A DNA stretch of 64,000 nt from Pedobacter steynii (GTDB lineage Bacteria; Bacteroidota; Bacteroidia; Sphingobacteriales; Sphingobacteriaceae), in assembly GCF_900103665.1 (NCBI RefSeq), contig NZ_FNGY01000005.1, positions 156,641 to 220,640 on the forward strand. Reading direction: 5' to 3'. A program made the translations under genes and the position numbers. Of the stretch, positions 34,652 to 43,745 are shown piece by piece. Each line of letters begins with the position of its first letter. The first letter of the stretch is position 1. The notes beneath the pieces were generated by a model, which saw only the letters and a program-made list of their open reading frames with translations, was not told the origin of the DNA and made no database searches.

Positions 34652-35372
34652 TATAATTTTTATAACCGGAGCGTCTTCCGATATAGGGATTCAGCTTATT
34701 AGAAGCTTAACGGAAGAATGTTTAATCATTGCCCATTACAATACCTCTCTTGCGCCCTTAACTGAGGTCTCAAAGGAAATAAGTAATGTTTTAATTCCAA
34801 TTCAAGCGGATTTGGCATCGGAAAGTGAGGTTTGCAATCTTTTAGACTATGTGGAAGAAAATTATGGTGTGCCTAATAAAATAGTCCACCTGGCTGCAGC
34901 AAAGTTTGAAAATGTGAGATTTAAGGATATTGAATGGCCTAAATTTCAGGATGAAATACTTTTAAGCTTAAAGTCCGTAATTTTAATTTTAAATCGTTTT
35001 CTGCCTAAGCTGGCTAAAGAAAAAAGAGGTAAAGTTATTTTAATGTTATCAAGTGTTACGATTAATGTCCCACCAAAGGCTCTTGTACAGTACACTACGG
35101 TTAAATATGCGTTGTTGGGTTTAATGAAATCCCTTGCCAGTGAATATGCGGACAAAGGGATTAACATCAATGCGATTTCCCCTTCTATGATAGAAACCAA
35201 ATTCCTTTCTTTAATCAATGAAAAGTTTGTTGAAATCTCTGCAGCAAGTAACCCGATGAAGAGAAACGCTACAGTAAATGACGTTATTCCAGTTATGTTA
35301 CTTCTGCTGTCAGATGAATCACAATATATAAATGGTATTAATATCCCGATTACGGGTGGAAGTATTTTTTAA
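34644..35372 (+). CDS. SDR, probable acyl-ACP reductase of the cassette
   Basis: 242 residues. TGASSDIG (8-15), S137, Y150 and K154 (YTTVK) and a C-terminus ending INGINIPITGGS are all of FabG type. The context of ACP and MaoC-like genes suggests it acts on an ACP-bound keto or hydroxy group. It overlaps its neighbours by 8 bp and 1 bp. Confidence 0.85.
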   Translation: MNNIIFITGASSDIGIQLIRSLTEECLIIAHYNTSLAPLTEVSKEISNVLIPIQADLASESEVCNLLDYVEENYGVPNKIVHLAAAKFENVRFKDIEWPKFQDEILLSLKSVILILNRFLPKLAKEKRGKVILMLSSVTINVPPKALVQYTTVKYALLGLMKSLASEYADKGININAISPSMIETKFLSLINEKFVEISAASNPMKRNATVNDVIPVMLLLLSDESQYINGINIPITGGSIF

Positions 35373-36361
35373 TGATAAGATTAGCCAACCTCCATGACGT
35401 CGATGCGATTATGAACTTCATTCATCATGAATGGAAAGAGAATCACATACTTAGTAAAAATAAGGATTTTTTTCTCTATGAACATCGGGCTGGGACAGAG
35501 ATTAATTTTGCGATATCGATTGATGATGATCAACAAATTAATGGACTCTTGGGATTTATTCCATCATCTTATGCCGAAAAAGCTGACATCTGTACCGTAA
35601 TCTGGAAAGTAGCAAAACGGGCAGGGAATCCAATGTTAGGAATGCAGTTATTGGAGTTTTTAAGAGATTTGGGGCGATTCAGGACTGTGATGAGTGTGGG
35701 TATTAATGAGAAGACGATTGGCATTTATAAATACATGAATATGTACACGGGAAGGTTAAAACAATATGTTTTAGTTAACCCGGCCTTGTCTGAAATGCGA
35801 ATTGCCAAACTCCCTCCGGAAATGGAAAGCCCTGTTTTTTCTGATCCAGAGAGCCGTAAACTAATTCCGCTAGATCGGGATTTCTCTTTTAATTTTGAAA
35901 AATACATTAACAATATCCAATATAAGGATGCGCGATATTTCAACAAGAGATACTTTGACCATCCCATATATAAGTATAACGTATTTGGGATCGTGTATAA
36001 TAAATCAATATCATCTATACTGGTCATGCGCGTTGAATCTGCGGAACAGTCTCAGGTTTTAAGAATCGTTGATTTTATTGGAGACGAATCAGAATTGAAA
36101 TATATTTCGAAAGAGCTTTGTGAGATTTTGAAAGATAATAAATATGAATATGCTGACTTTTTCTGCTATGGGTTGGGCGATTCCCAATTAAAGCAGGCTG
36201 GTTTCATTGAGGTTGACCCTGATGCCGAAGCGTTAATTATTCCGAACTACTTTCAGCCTTTTATCAGAAAAAACATTAAAGTAAATTTTTTCTCAGATAC
36301 TGAAGGGCCAGATAATTTAAGATTATTTAAAGCAGATGGCGATCAGGATAGACCAAATTAA
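35372..36361 (+). CDS. GNAT-like acyltransferase of polysaccharide clusters
   Basis: 329 residues. The first 130 (MIRLANLHDVDAIMNFIHHEW ... GNPMLGMQLLEFLRDLG) resemble a GNAT domain, and the second half (KYNVFGIVYNKSISSILVMR ... YADFFCYGLGDSQLKQAGF) a second GNAT-like fold. The C-terminus KADGDQDRPN is a tail I recognise from acyltransferase-like proteins in O-antigen clusters. It is the best candidate for moving the ACP-borne acyl group to a sugar amine. No catalytic residues can be assigned with certainty. Confidence 0.7.
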   Translation: MIRLANLHDVDAIMNFIHHEWKENHILSKNKDFFLYEHRAGTEINFAISIDDDQQINGLLGFIPSSYAEKADICTVIWKVAKRAGNPMLGMQLLEFLRDLGRFRTVMSVGINEKTIGIYKYMNMYTGRLKQYVLVNPALSEMRIAKLPPEMESPVFSDPESRKLIPLDRDFSFNFEKYINNIQYKDARYFNKRYFDHPIYKYNVFGIVYNKSISSILVMRVESAEQSQVLRIVDFIGDESELKYISKELCEILKDNKYEYADFFCYGLGDSQLKQAGFIEVDPDAEALIIPNYFQPFIRKNIKVNFFSDTEGPDNLRLFKADGDQDRPN

Positions 36362-36365
36362 GAAT

Positions 36366-37343
36366 ATGAAATCAAATGTTACTATTGTGATGTATCACTA
36401 TGTCAGGGATCTTGCAAATTCAAGATATCCTGAGATTAAAGGGCTTGATTTACCTTGCTTTGTTAATCAAATAGAATACCTAAATAAGCATTATAATGTC
36501 ATCACTACAGAAGAGTTGATTCATAGTATAGATACCGGGGAAAGCTTACCACCTAAATCTGCTTTGTTAACGTTTGATGATGGGTATATTGATCATTATA
36601 CGAATGTATTTCCTATATTAAGTAATTATGGTATTCAAGGCAGTTTCTATATACCAGTGAAAGCAATTAAGGAACATGTGGTATTAGATGTAAATAAAAT
36701 TCACTTTATTTTGGCCTCAACACCGGATAAGTTGATGATAGTTAAAGACCTTGAACATCTTCTTGAAAAGTATAGAACAACATATCAACTCTACCCATTT
36801 GATCATTATTATGATATGCTGGCAAAAGCAAGCAGATATGATAGCAAGGAAGTTATTTTTATTAAAAGACTTTTACAGGTGGAATTAATTGAAGAGTTAA
36901 GACTCAAAATTGTGGAAGAGCTTTTTGTAAAATATGTTGGTATGGAGGAACATGTATTTGCGAAGGAACTCTATATGACCGAAGATCAGCTGATCCATAT
37001 GCAGAACAGTGGAATGCATATAGGGAGCCATGGATTCAATCATTATTGGTGGAATCACTTAAATGAAAAAGACCTGGCCAGTGAATTAGATCTGTCCATG
37101 AGTTTTTTGCACGATATAGGTGTTGATATGAAAAATTGGACGGCATGTTATCCTTACGGTTCCTTTGATGAACAAGCTGTTAGAATGCTATCCTCGAGAG
37201 GCTGTAAGATGGCAGTAACCACTCAAGTAGATGTTGCGGAGCCGATAGAGAAAATGAGGTTTCTTCTACCCCGGTTAGATACAAATGATTTACCAAAAGA
37301 AAAGAACAGTACAATTAATGACTGGTATAAAAAAGCTATTTAA
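36366..37343 (+). CDS. Polysaccharide deacetylase (CE4 / NodB type)
   Basis: 325 residues from the ATG at 36366; an upstream ATG would overlap the previous gene by 26 bp. The metal-binding motifs are TFDDG (69-73) and SHGFNH (221-226, the H(S/T)xxH form). No signal peptide, so it likely acts in the cytoplasm on a lipid- or nucleotide-linked sugar. Removing an N-acetyl group would free an amine for the cassette acyl group (inference). The insert of about 130 residues between the two motifs is longer than in minimal NodB proteins. Confidence 0.85.
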   Translation: MKSNVTIVMYHYVRDLANSRYPEIKGLDLPCFVNQIEYLNKHYNVITTEELIHSIDTGESLPPKSALLTFDDGYIDHYTNVFPILSNYGIQGSFYIPVKAIKEHVVLDVNKIHFILASTPDKLMIVKDLEHLLEKYRTTYQLYPFDHYYDMLAKASRYDSKEVIFIKRLLQVELIEELRLKIVEELFVKYVGMEEHVFAKELYMTEDQLIHMQNSGMHIGSHGFNHYWWNHLNEKDLASELDLSMSFLHDIGVDMKNWTACYPYGSFDEQAVRMLSSRGCKMAVTTQVDVAEPIEKMRFLLPRLDTNDLPKEKNSTINDWYKKAI

Positions 37344-37354
37344 TACTTTCTGGA

Positions 37355-37915
37355 ATGCTGATAATTGATATAATAAAAAAAATCAGGTATAACCTGAGTG
37401 CGGACAGAATAGGGCCTGATATTCCTTTTACGCATTGGAAGCTCTACTATCAAAATCAGATGCTCAAATTGTGTAAAAGAAAATTTAAAAGCTTTTCTGA
37501 TACAGCAGTATTCAGACCAGGTGCTTATGCTATTGGTTGCTCCAAAATTGTGATTGGAGAGCGGGTTGTGATTAGGCCGCAATCTATGTTATTTGGTGAT
37601 TCAGTGAGTTCGGAAACAACTATTATTATTGAAGATGATGTAATGATAGGATCAGGTGTACATATTTACATTCATAATCATAGGTTTGACAGGCTGGATA
37701 TTCCGCTCATTGATCAGGGATATTATGCTGATAAGCCGGTTGTGTTGAAAAGTGGATGTTGGGTTGGAGCCAATGCCGTTATACTTCCAGGCGTAACGGT
37801 AGGTAGAAATTCAGTAATAGGAGCAGGATCAGTAGTGACAAAATCAATACCTGATGGTGTTGTTGCCGGAGGCAATCCCGCAAAGATTTTAAAAACAATA
37901 ACGGACATAAAATAA
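37355..37915 (+). CDS. Hexapeptide-repeat acyltransferase
   Basis: 186 residues. Left-handed beta-helix repeats run through IVIGERVVIRPQSMLFG, IIIEDDVMIGSGVHIYIHNHRF and CWVGANAVILPGVTVGRNSVIGAGSVVTKSIPDG. His in IYIHNHRFD is the typical catalytic histidine of WbbJ-like sugar O-acetyltransferases. The acceptor is unknown. It follows the deacetylase by 11 bp and overlaps the next gene by 1 bp. Confidence 0.85.
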   Translation: MLIIDIIKKIRYNLSADRIGPDIPFTHWKLYYQNQMLKLCKRKFKSFSDTAVFRPGAYAIGCSKIVIGERVVIRPQSMLFGDSVSSETTIIIEDDVMIGSGVHIYIHNHRFDRLDIPLIDQGYYADKPVVLKSGCWVGANAVILPGVTVGRNSVIGAGSVVTKSIPDGVVAGGNPAKILKTITDIK

Positions 37916-39708
37916 TGGAATTGTTAGAGATTCGCAATGCTCCTTTTGATTCGATTTATATTGTTGAAAACCGAAATCTTTGGGAAGGAATTCAAATTAA
38001 TAAATCAACTGACTTGGTGCTTTGCATTGATTTTGGATTATATCATCAATTAAAATCGGAAGGTGTCAATGTTGCCTATTTAGACCACCTGACTGATACA
38101 GAAACCGCAAATCAATTCAACGCTGAAATGAACCATTATCTGCAAAATTGGTTTAGAGATGGAGAGGGAAATGATCTTCTGAATTATCAGGGCTATGATA
38201 TTGGTGATGCGCTATTACTGGACATCCTGAATGACATTACTTATCCGTGTCATTTCATTTTAAACCTTATAGCTTTAAGGAAACTAAAATATAAAAAACT
38301 CATTGTGGCATCTCAAGATGTGATCATCAACAGTATGCTAACCAGGCTAGGGATAGATTATAGTTTCCTGTCTGTTCATAAAAATGCTTTAAACAAACCG
38401 GTATATAACTTTCCGATAATTAAATGGACAAATGAACAAATAAATTCCGTTTCTTTCAAAAGTAAAATAAAGAAAACGGTGTCGGGTTTACTAGATAGAT
38501 TTTTAGCGATCTATGATAATTTTAGAGGGGGGAAAAATAATGCCGTATTTATTCAGAATTACCATCCCACTGAATCCGTTATACATACATTAATAGATGA
38601 GAAGCAACTAAAAGTAGTTTTAAACGATTACATCCCAGGAAAAAAAATCTTTAGTCAAAGACGATTTGAAATTAAAAACTATAGAATTGAGCAATCCGAT
38701 CAGATAGTTCATAACTATACATCTGCCATCAAAACAAACTGGATATATGAAAATATTAATCTGAGTGAGATACTTGAGGAGAGATTAATAATCAATATTA
38801 AAAAAAATATTGATAGAGCACTTGCTCAGATAAATAATATAAATGCATATTTTTCTAGGAAACCGATTAAGCTTTTAATACCTGTTACAAATTTATGGCT
38901 GAACAACAGGCTGGTTATGCACTATTGTAAGAACAACAATATTCCAATTTTTATGATTATAAATGGGCTGTTAAATGCTCGGCATTGGCAGGATGCCCAT
39001 GATAGTACCTGGGTTAATTGTTATTCAGAAAGTTTAAAGATGGATTATTTTGGAAATAAAAATAATGCCCTGCCTCTCGGTGATCCGAGAATGGATAGTT
39101 ATGCGAAGAGCAGCCCAAAAGTAGTTAATAGGAAATCTCCTAATATTCTGATTGGTGCAGCCGCATATAGTCATTTGGACCAAACGAGCTATGTTGCTTT
39201 TGAATTTGACTTTTTATTCGATGTACTAAAGGCACTTACAGACCTAGGGCATACTAATTATAGCATTACTTTAAAAGTTAGAGCGAATGGTTATGCAAAT
39301 TTATATCAGGACTTCTTAAGGGAATATTTTCCTCATTTGAATGTTACCGTCATTCAGGATACACCGTTCTCTGAAGTTGTTTCAAAAGCTGACCTTTATA
39401 TCTCCTTTTATTCGCAAACTTTAATGGAAGCTGCTGTCTTAGGGATCCCAACTATTTATTATAAGAAAGATGATGCTGATTTATTTAGACCATATGACTG
39501 TAAAAGTGAATTAGTTACTGCATTAAATATCGAGGAGCTTTCAGCTAAAATTGAAGCATTCTATTTGAATGATTCAATTTTTAATAAATTTATGGATCGA
39601 AGTGTTCTTGAAAGGTATATAGGGCCATTAGATGGTAAGAATTTGGAGCGTAACGTAGATTTCATTTATTCGATTTTAAATGTGCCAAGATTAAACAGAG
39701 GTATATAA
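37915..39708 (+). CDS. Candidate GT-B glycosyltransferase, possible nonulosonic acid transferase
   Basis: 597 residues, no signal peptide and no clear membrane helix. I recognise no named family. The C-terminal part (PNILIGAAAYSHLD ... ITLKVRANGYANLYQDFL ... FSEVVSKADLYISFYSQTLMEAAVLGIPTIYYKKDD) is organised like the donor domain of GT-B enzymes of the KDO/sialyl- or glycerophosphotransferase kind. NCYSESLKMDYFGNK also fits a linker in such enzymes. Being next to Wzx and after the legionaminic genes, it could add legionaminic acid. That is inference. Confidence 0.6.
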   Translation: MELLEIRNAPFDSIYIVENRNLWEGIQINKSTDLVLCIDFGLYHQLKSEGVNVAYLDHLTDTETANQFNAEMNHYLQNWFRDGEGNDLLNYQGYDIGDALLLDILNDITYPCHFILNLIALRKLKYKKLIVASQDVIINSMLTRLGIDYSFLSVHKNALNKPVYNFPIIKWTNEQINSVSFKSKIKKTVSGLLDRFLAIYDNFRGGKNNAVFIQNYHPTESVIHTLIDEKQLKVVLNDYIPGKKIFSQRRFEIKNYRIEQSDQIVHNYTSAIKTNWIYENINLSEILEERLIINIKKNIDRALAQINNINAYFSRKPIKLLIPVTNLWLNNRLVMHYCKNNNIPIFMIINGLLNARHWQDAHDSTWVNCYSESLKMDYFGNKNNALPLGDPRMDSYAKSSPKVVNRKSPNILIGAAAYSHLDQTSYVAFEFDFLFDVLKALTDLGHTNYSITLKVRANGYANLYQDFLREYFPHLNVTVIQDTPFSEVVSKADLYISFYSQTLMEAAVLGIPTIYYKKDDADLFRPYDCKSELVTALNIEELSAKIEAFYLNDSIFNKFMDRSVLERYIGPLDGKNLERNVDFIYSILNVPRLNRGI

Positions 39709-39710
39709 TT

Positions 39711-41246
39711 GTGGAGAATTTTTTAAAAATTTATTTCTGGCAGATCGTTTCCATCCTATTTAATTTTGCATCAATATTTGTTGTTACACCTTACTTGTCA
39801 TCAAATCCTGCTTTATATGGTATTTATACTTTAGTTGTAGCTGCTTATTTATTTTTATCGTATGCAGATTTCGGTTTTTTGAGTGCGGGAATGAAATTCG
39901 CTTCGGAATCTTATGCGCAAAAGGATCTGAATCAGGAAACTAAAATATTAGGCTTTACAGGCTTCATATTCCTCGTGTTTGTGTTGTTTTATGCGCTTGG
40001 GATATTCTATATTTCATTTAAACCAGAACTACTTGTAAAGGGTTTGATTAATGTTGAAGAACGCGATATTGCAAGCAATCTTTTATTAATACTCTCTTTA
40101 TTTACTCCAGTATTTGTCCTGCAAAGAATCACACAGATTATTTTTGCAGTAAGGCTTAAAGATTTTATATTTCAACGCATTATGATTTGCTCTAATGCAA
40201 TTAAAATTATATTTGCGCTTGTTTTTTTTAGTCAGGGAAACTATCCAATAGTTGGTTATTTTTTATTTTCACAAATATGCACAATGATTTGTGTCATTGT
40301 TGGTTTATATGTAGCAAAAAGAAGACTTGGGTATGATCTGATTCTCTTTTTTAAAGGATTTAAATTCTCAAAGGACTTATATCGGAAAACTAAAAGTTTA
40401 GCTTTTGTTTCTATTTTTCTTACGCTTTGCTGGATATTATATTATGAACTGGATCCTTTTGTTATATCCAGATTATTGGGTGCAAAATATTTAGCAATTT
40501 ATGCAATCGGCTTTACCTTAATGGAATACTTCCGATCCATTTTCGGAATTCTATTCAGTCCTTTTACAGCCAAATTTAATCACTTTGTAGGATTGAAAGA
40601 TTTCGAAGGTCTAAAGATTTTTTTTAATAAAATTTTAGTGATAGGACTACCTCTGACTGTATTTCCTGTGTTATCAATTTCGATAACTATCAAAAGTTTT
40701 ATTTTTACCTGGGTTGGGCCTCAATATATAGACTCCGTACCAGTTGCTGAAGTTTTAGTCTTAAGTTATCTTTTTAGTTTTATTTCTTCTCCTACTGGAA
40801 TTTTAGTAATGGCCTACGAACGTGTAAAACTTTTATATATAACGAGTGCCTTATTGCCAATTGTATATTGGATAGGCGTTTTTTCAACTTTCGGGGTTAT
40901 CGGATTACAGGCTTTTGCCGATTTCAAATTGGCTGCTTTTTTTGTAGTAGCCGTTGTTTATCTTTCTATTGCGGTAGGGATTTTACAGCTTAGTTTCTGG
41001 CCATTTTTATGGAAATTGATTTCGCCCGCAATTATTCCGATAATATTTATTTTTGCTATGATGATGTTGACAAGATCATTTCTTCCTATCGAAAAGAACA
41101 AAATTAATTTATTGATTTATTTTCTATACAACGGAATTATAATTTTCATAGCAGTAGCTATTTACTATTTTTTATCCACTGTTTTTAGACAGATGGTTAA
41201 TTCAATAATTACTCCTATTTTTACGAAGTTCTTTAAAAATGCGTGA
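39711..41246 (+). CDS. wzx: Wzx-type oligosaccharide flippase
   Basis: 511 residues with about twelve to fourteen membrane helices and few soluble loops, as in the MOP/PST superfamily (Wzx). The N-terminus FLKIYFWQIVSILFNFASIFVVTPYL and YADFGFLSAGMKFASESYA match typical Wzx openings. It moves the undecaprenyl-linked repeat unit across the inner membrane. The start codon is GTG, 2 bp after the previous stop. The DNA is notably A+T-rich. Confidence 0.88.
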   Translation: MENFLKIYFWQIVSILFNFASIFVVTPYLSSNPALYGIYTLVVAAYLFLSYADFGFLSAGMKFASESYAQKDLNQETKILGFTGFIFLVFVLFYALGIFYISFKPELLVKGLINVEERDIASNLLLILSLFTPVFVLQRITQIIFAVRLKDFIFQRIMICSNAIKIIFALVFFSQGNYPIVGYFLFSQICTMICVIVGLYVAKRRLGYDLILFFKGFKFSKDLYRKTKSLAFVSIFLTLCWILYYELDPFVISRLLGAKYLAIYAIGFTLMEYFRSIFGILFSPFTAKFNHFVGLKDFEGLKIFFNKILVIGLPLTVFPVLSISITIKSFIFTWVGPQYIDSVPVAEVLVLSYLFSFISSPTGILVMAYERVKLLYITSALLPIVYWIGVFSTFGVIGLQAFADFKLAAFFVVAVVYLSIAVGILQLSFWPFLWKLISPAIIPIIFIFAMMMLTRSFLPIEKNKINLLIYFLYNGIIIFIAVAIYYFLSTVFRQMVNSIITPIFTKFFKNA

Positions 41247-41270
41247 TTTTAGACTCGAAATAAATAATTT

Positions 41271-41954
41271 ATGATGATAATAGGCTTTGTCAAAAGATTA
41301 CTGATCGATTTATTGACCTATATTAAGGAGACTTATGAATTGAGTAAACTTCAACAAGAATATCCGACATGTGAGTTTTATTCGGGTGCCCGTATTTCAA
41401 ATACGACATTTGATCAATTTAATATTATTAATAGAAATGTAACTATTGATTCTTGCACAATTGGTTCGCATACTTATGTGCAAAAGAAATCGACTATTTT
41501 TAATGCAGAAATAGGTCGATTTTGCTCTATTGCGTCTGGAGTAAGCATAGGGCCAGGCATTCATAAAGTTGACGGAGTGACGACTCATCCGGCGCTTTAT
41601 TTGAAAAATACACCTTTAAGAAAAGTATATAGCAAGGAAGATCGTTTTCAATCGAGTAAAAGAACCACAATTGGACATGATGTTTGGATTGGAGAACGCG
41701 CCATAATAATAGATGGGGTAAATATAGGAAATGGTGCAATTATTGCTGCGGGAGCGGTTGTGACAAAAAATGTTGAAGCCTATTCAATTGTTGGGGGAGT
41801 GCCATCCAAATTCATTCGGTATAGATTTGATAAAGAAGTCGCTAGTAGAATTAATGAATCTGAATGGTGGAATAACTCAGAAGAGTGGTTGGAAGATAAT
41901 TGTTTAACCTTTATGGATCAGGAAGAATTCTTAATAAATTTAAATAAGGTATAA
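41271..41954 (+). CDS. CatB/Vat-type hexapeptide acetyltransferase
   Basis: 227 residues. The beta-helix starts ISNTTFDQFNIINRNVTIDSCTIGSHTYVQKKS and continues to IGHDVWIGERAIIIDGVNIGNGAIIAAGAVVTKNV, with the catalytic His in GPGIHKVDGVTTHPALY. The YRFDKEVASRINESEWWN end is typical for the CatB-like group. It probably O-acetylates a sugar of this polymer. ATG 41274 is an equal alternative start. Confidence 0.86.
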   Translation: MMIIGFVKRLLIDLLTYIKETYELSKLQQEYPTCEFYSGARISNTTFDQFNIINRNVTIDSCTIGSHTYVQKKSTIFNAEIGRFCSIASGVSIGPGIHKVDGVTTHPALYLKNTPLRKVYSKEDRFQSSKRTTIGHDVWIGERAIIIDGVNIGNGAIIAAGAVVTKNVEAYSIVGGVPSKFIRYRFDKEVASRINESEWWNNSEEWLEDNCLTFMDQEEFLINLNKV

Positions 41955-42536
41955 TTGGAATATATTCATAGAGTCATCTCGCTAATTTATTATTTTTTAA
42001 ATGTCCGGATCTATAAATATTTAGATTTTAGGGCTGTTGTTCTATTTTCAGTAAGGGTAAACGGTAAAAAGTACATTAGTGTCGGTAGTAATTCAGTAGT
42101 TCAAAAAGATGGCTGGCTTCTAGCTTTGAAAATTGATGATAATGATCCAAGTATCGTTATCGGGGAGCATTGCGCTATTGGGGATTTTTCTCATATTGCG
42201 GCTGTCAGAAGTGTGAATATAGAAGACAAAGTCTTGATTGCTAATAAGGTATATATCTCCGATAATGTTCACGCTTATGAGGATGTGTCAATTCCTGTAA
42301 TTGATCAGAAAGTCTTATTTAAATCAACTGTAACTATAAAAAGTGGGGCCTGGATTGGAGAGAATGTTTGTATTATCGGAGCTAATATAGGAAAGAATGC
42401 TGTAGTTGGCGCTAATTCTGTGGTTACGAAAGATGTGCCTGATTATTGCATAGCCGTTGGGGCCCCGGCAAAAGTGATCAAAAGATATGATTTTGAAAAA
42501 ATGAAATGGGTAAACCAGGATTCAAAAATCTCATAG
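41955..42536 (+). CDS. Hexapeptide-repeat acyltransferase with short N-terminal helix
   Basis: 193 residues. A hydrophobic start (YIHRVISLIYYFLNVRIYKYL) precedes beta-helix repeats (IVIGEHCAIGDFSHIAAVRSV, GAWIGENVCIIGANIGKNAVVGANSVVTKDVP). His in DNVHAYEDVS fits the active site. A TTG start directly follows the stop of the previous gene (zero gap); no good ATG is available before the fold begins. The acceptor is unknown. Confidence 0.82.
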   Translation: MEYIHRVISLIYYFLNVRIYKYLDFRAVVLFSVRVNGKKYISVGSNSVVQKDGWLLALKIDDNDPSIVIGEHCAIGDFSHIAAVRSVNIEDKVLIANKVYISDNVHAYEDVSIPVIDQKVLFKSTVTIKSGAWIGENVCIIGANIGKNAVVGANSVVTKDVPDYCIAVGAPAKVIKRYDFEKMKWVNQDSKIS

Positions 42537-42608
42537 TTAATTAAAAATAGTATCATCATAAGTTTATGGCTTATGGTTTATAAGCATTATACCAATTAAA
42601 TAAAATTA

Positions 42609-43745
42609 ATGAAAAACATTCTAATAACCGGAGGCGCGGGCTTTATAGGTACAAACGTAAGCAGGCAATTGTTATCGAAGGGATTTAACATTACTATACT
42701 CGATAATTTCCTACCTCAGATTCATGGAGGAAAGAATGAACTTCCGGCAGATTTGGCCGGTAAAGTTCGGTTAATCGAAGGAGACGTTTCCGATAAGGAC
42801 ACTTTCTATGCTGCTCTTAAAGGTCAGAATGCGGTGATCCACTATGCAGCTGAAACAGGTACAGGGCAATCAATGTATGATATTTCACGCTATACCTTTG
42901 TAAACATTCAGGCCACATCTACATTGTGTGACTACATTATCAACGAAGAGCATGCACTCGAAACAGTGATTGTTGCGTCTTCGCGCTCCATATATGGTGA
43001 AGGGAAATACTATTCAGAATTACATGGAGATGTTTATCCGGATTCCAGGACCTTTAATAGCGTGAAAAATAGTTTTGAAGTAAATTGTCCGGTTTCAGGA
43101 GACTACAATCTGGAGATCAGGGCTACAGACGAGGCTTCTAAGATACATCCTTCTTCTTTCTATGGCATTACAAAACAGGTTCAGGAACAGATGGTTATTT
43201 TGGCTGCGAAGTTGAAGAATATCAACGGCTTTGCGTTAAGGTATCAGAATGTTTATGGCCCGGGGCAGTCTTTAAAAAACCCATATACAGGGATCCTTTC
43301 TATTTTTTCCCGTCTGGCGTTACAAGGTGAAGAGATCAACATTTTCGAAGATGGTTTAGAAAGCCGGGATTTCGTATATATTGATGATGTCGTGAAAGCA
43401 ACTGTTCGCTGTCTGGATGCTGATGTCAAAGGGCAACATATATTAAATGTAGGTAGTGGTGTTCCTGTTACTGTGCTTGAAGTTGCTAATGAAATCGTCT
43501 CCTATTTAAAGAGTGCGTCGCCTATAAAAATATCCGGAGCTTTTAGAGAGGGTGACATTAGGCATAATTTCGCAGATCTTAATCTGGTGAAAAATACACT
43601 TGGATTTATTCCGGAATGGACTTTTAAAGACGGACTTCATAAGTTTATTGATTGGGTCCTGGAGCAAAAAGATATACCTTTGGATACTACTGATTATAAA
43701 AGATCCTTAGGGGAATTAAAAGAAAAAGGATTATTAAATGATTAA
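42609..43745 (+). CDS. NAD-dependent sugar epimerase (extended SDR)
   Basis: 378 residues. TGGAGFIG (7-14), a SSRSIYGEGKYY segment and YGITKQVQEQM (Tyr/Lys pair) are catalytic elements. An insert around NCPVSGDYNLEIRATDEASKIHPSS resembles the group that includes dTDP-L-rhamnose 4-epimerase (WbiB-like). The donor is unknown; no rmlABCD genes are here, and the CDP branch nearby is an alternative source of substrate. It begins a new sub-block after a 72-bp gap. Confidence 0.8.
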   Translation: MKNILITGGAGFIGTNVSRQLLSKGFNITILDNFLPQIHGGKNELPADLAGKVRLIEGDVSDKDTFYAALKGQNAVIHYAAETGTGQSMYDISRYTFVNIQATSTLCDYIINEEHALETVIVASSRSIYGEGKYYSELHGDVYPDSRTFNSVKNSFEVNCPVSGDYNLEIRATDEASKIHPSSFYGITKQVQEQMVILAAKLKNINGFALRYQNVYGPGQSLKNPYTGILSIFSRLALQGEEINIFEDGLESRDFVYIDDVVKATVRCLDADVKGQHILNVGSGVPVTVLEVANEIVSYLKSASPIKISGAFREGDIRHNFADLNLVKNTLGFIPEWTFKDGLHKFIDWVLEQKDIPLDTTDYKRSLGELKEKGLLND

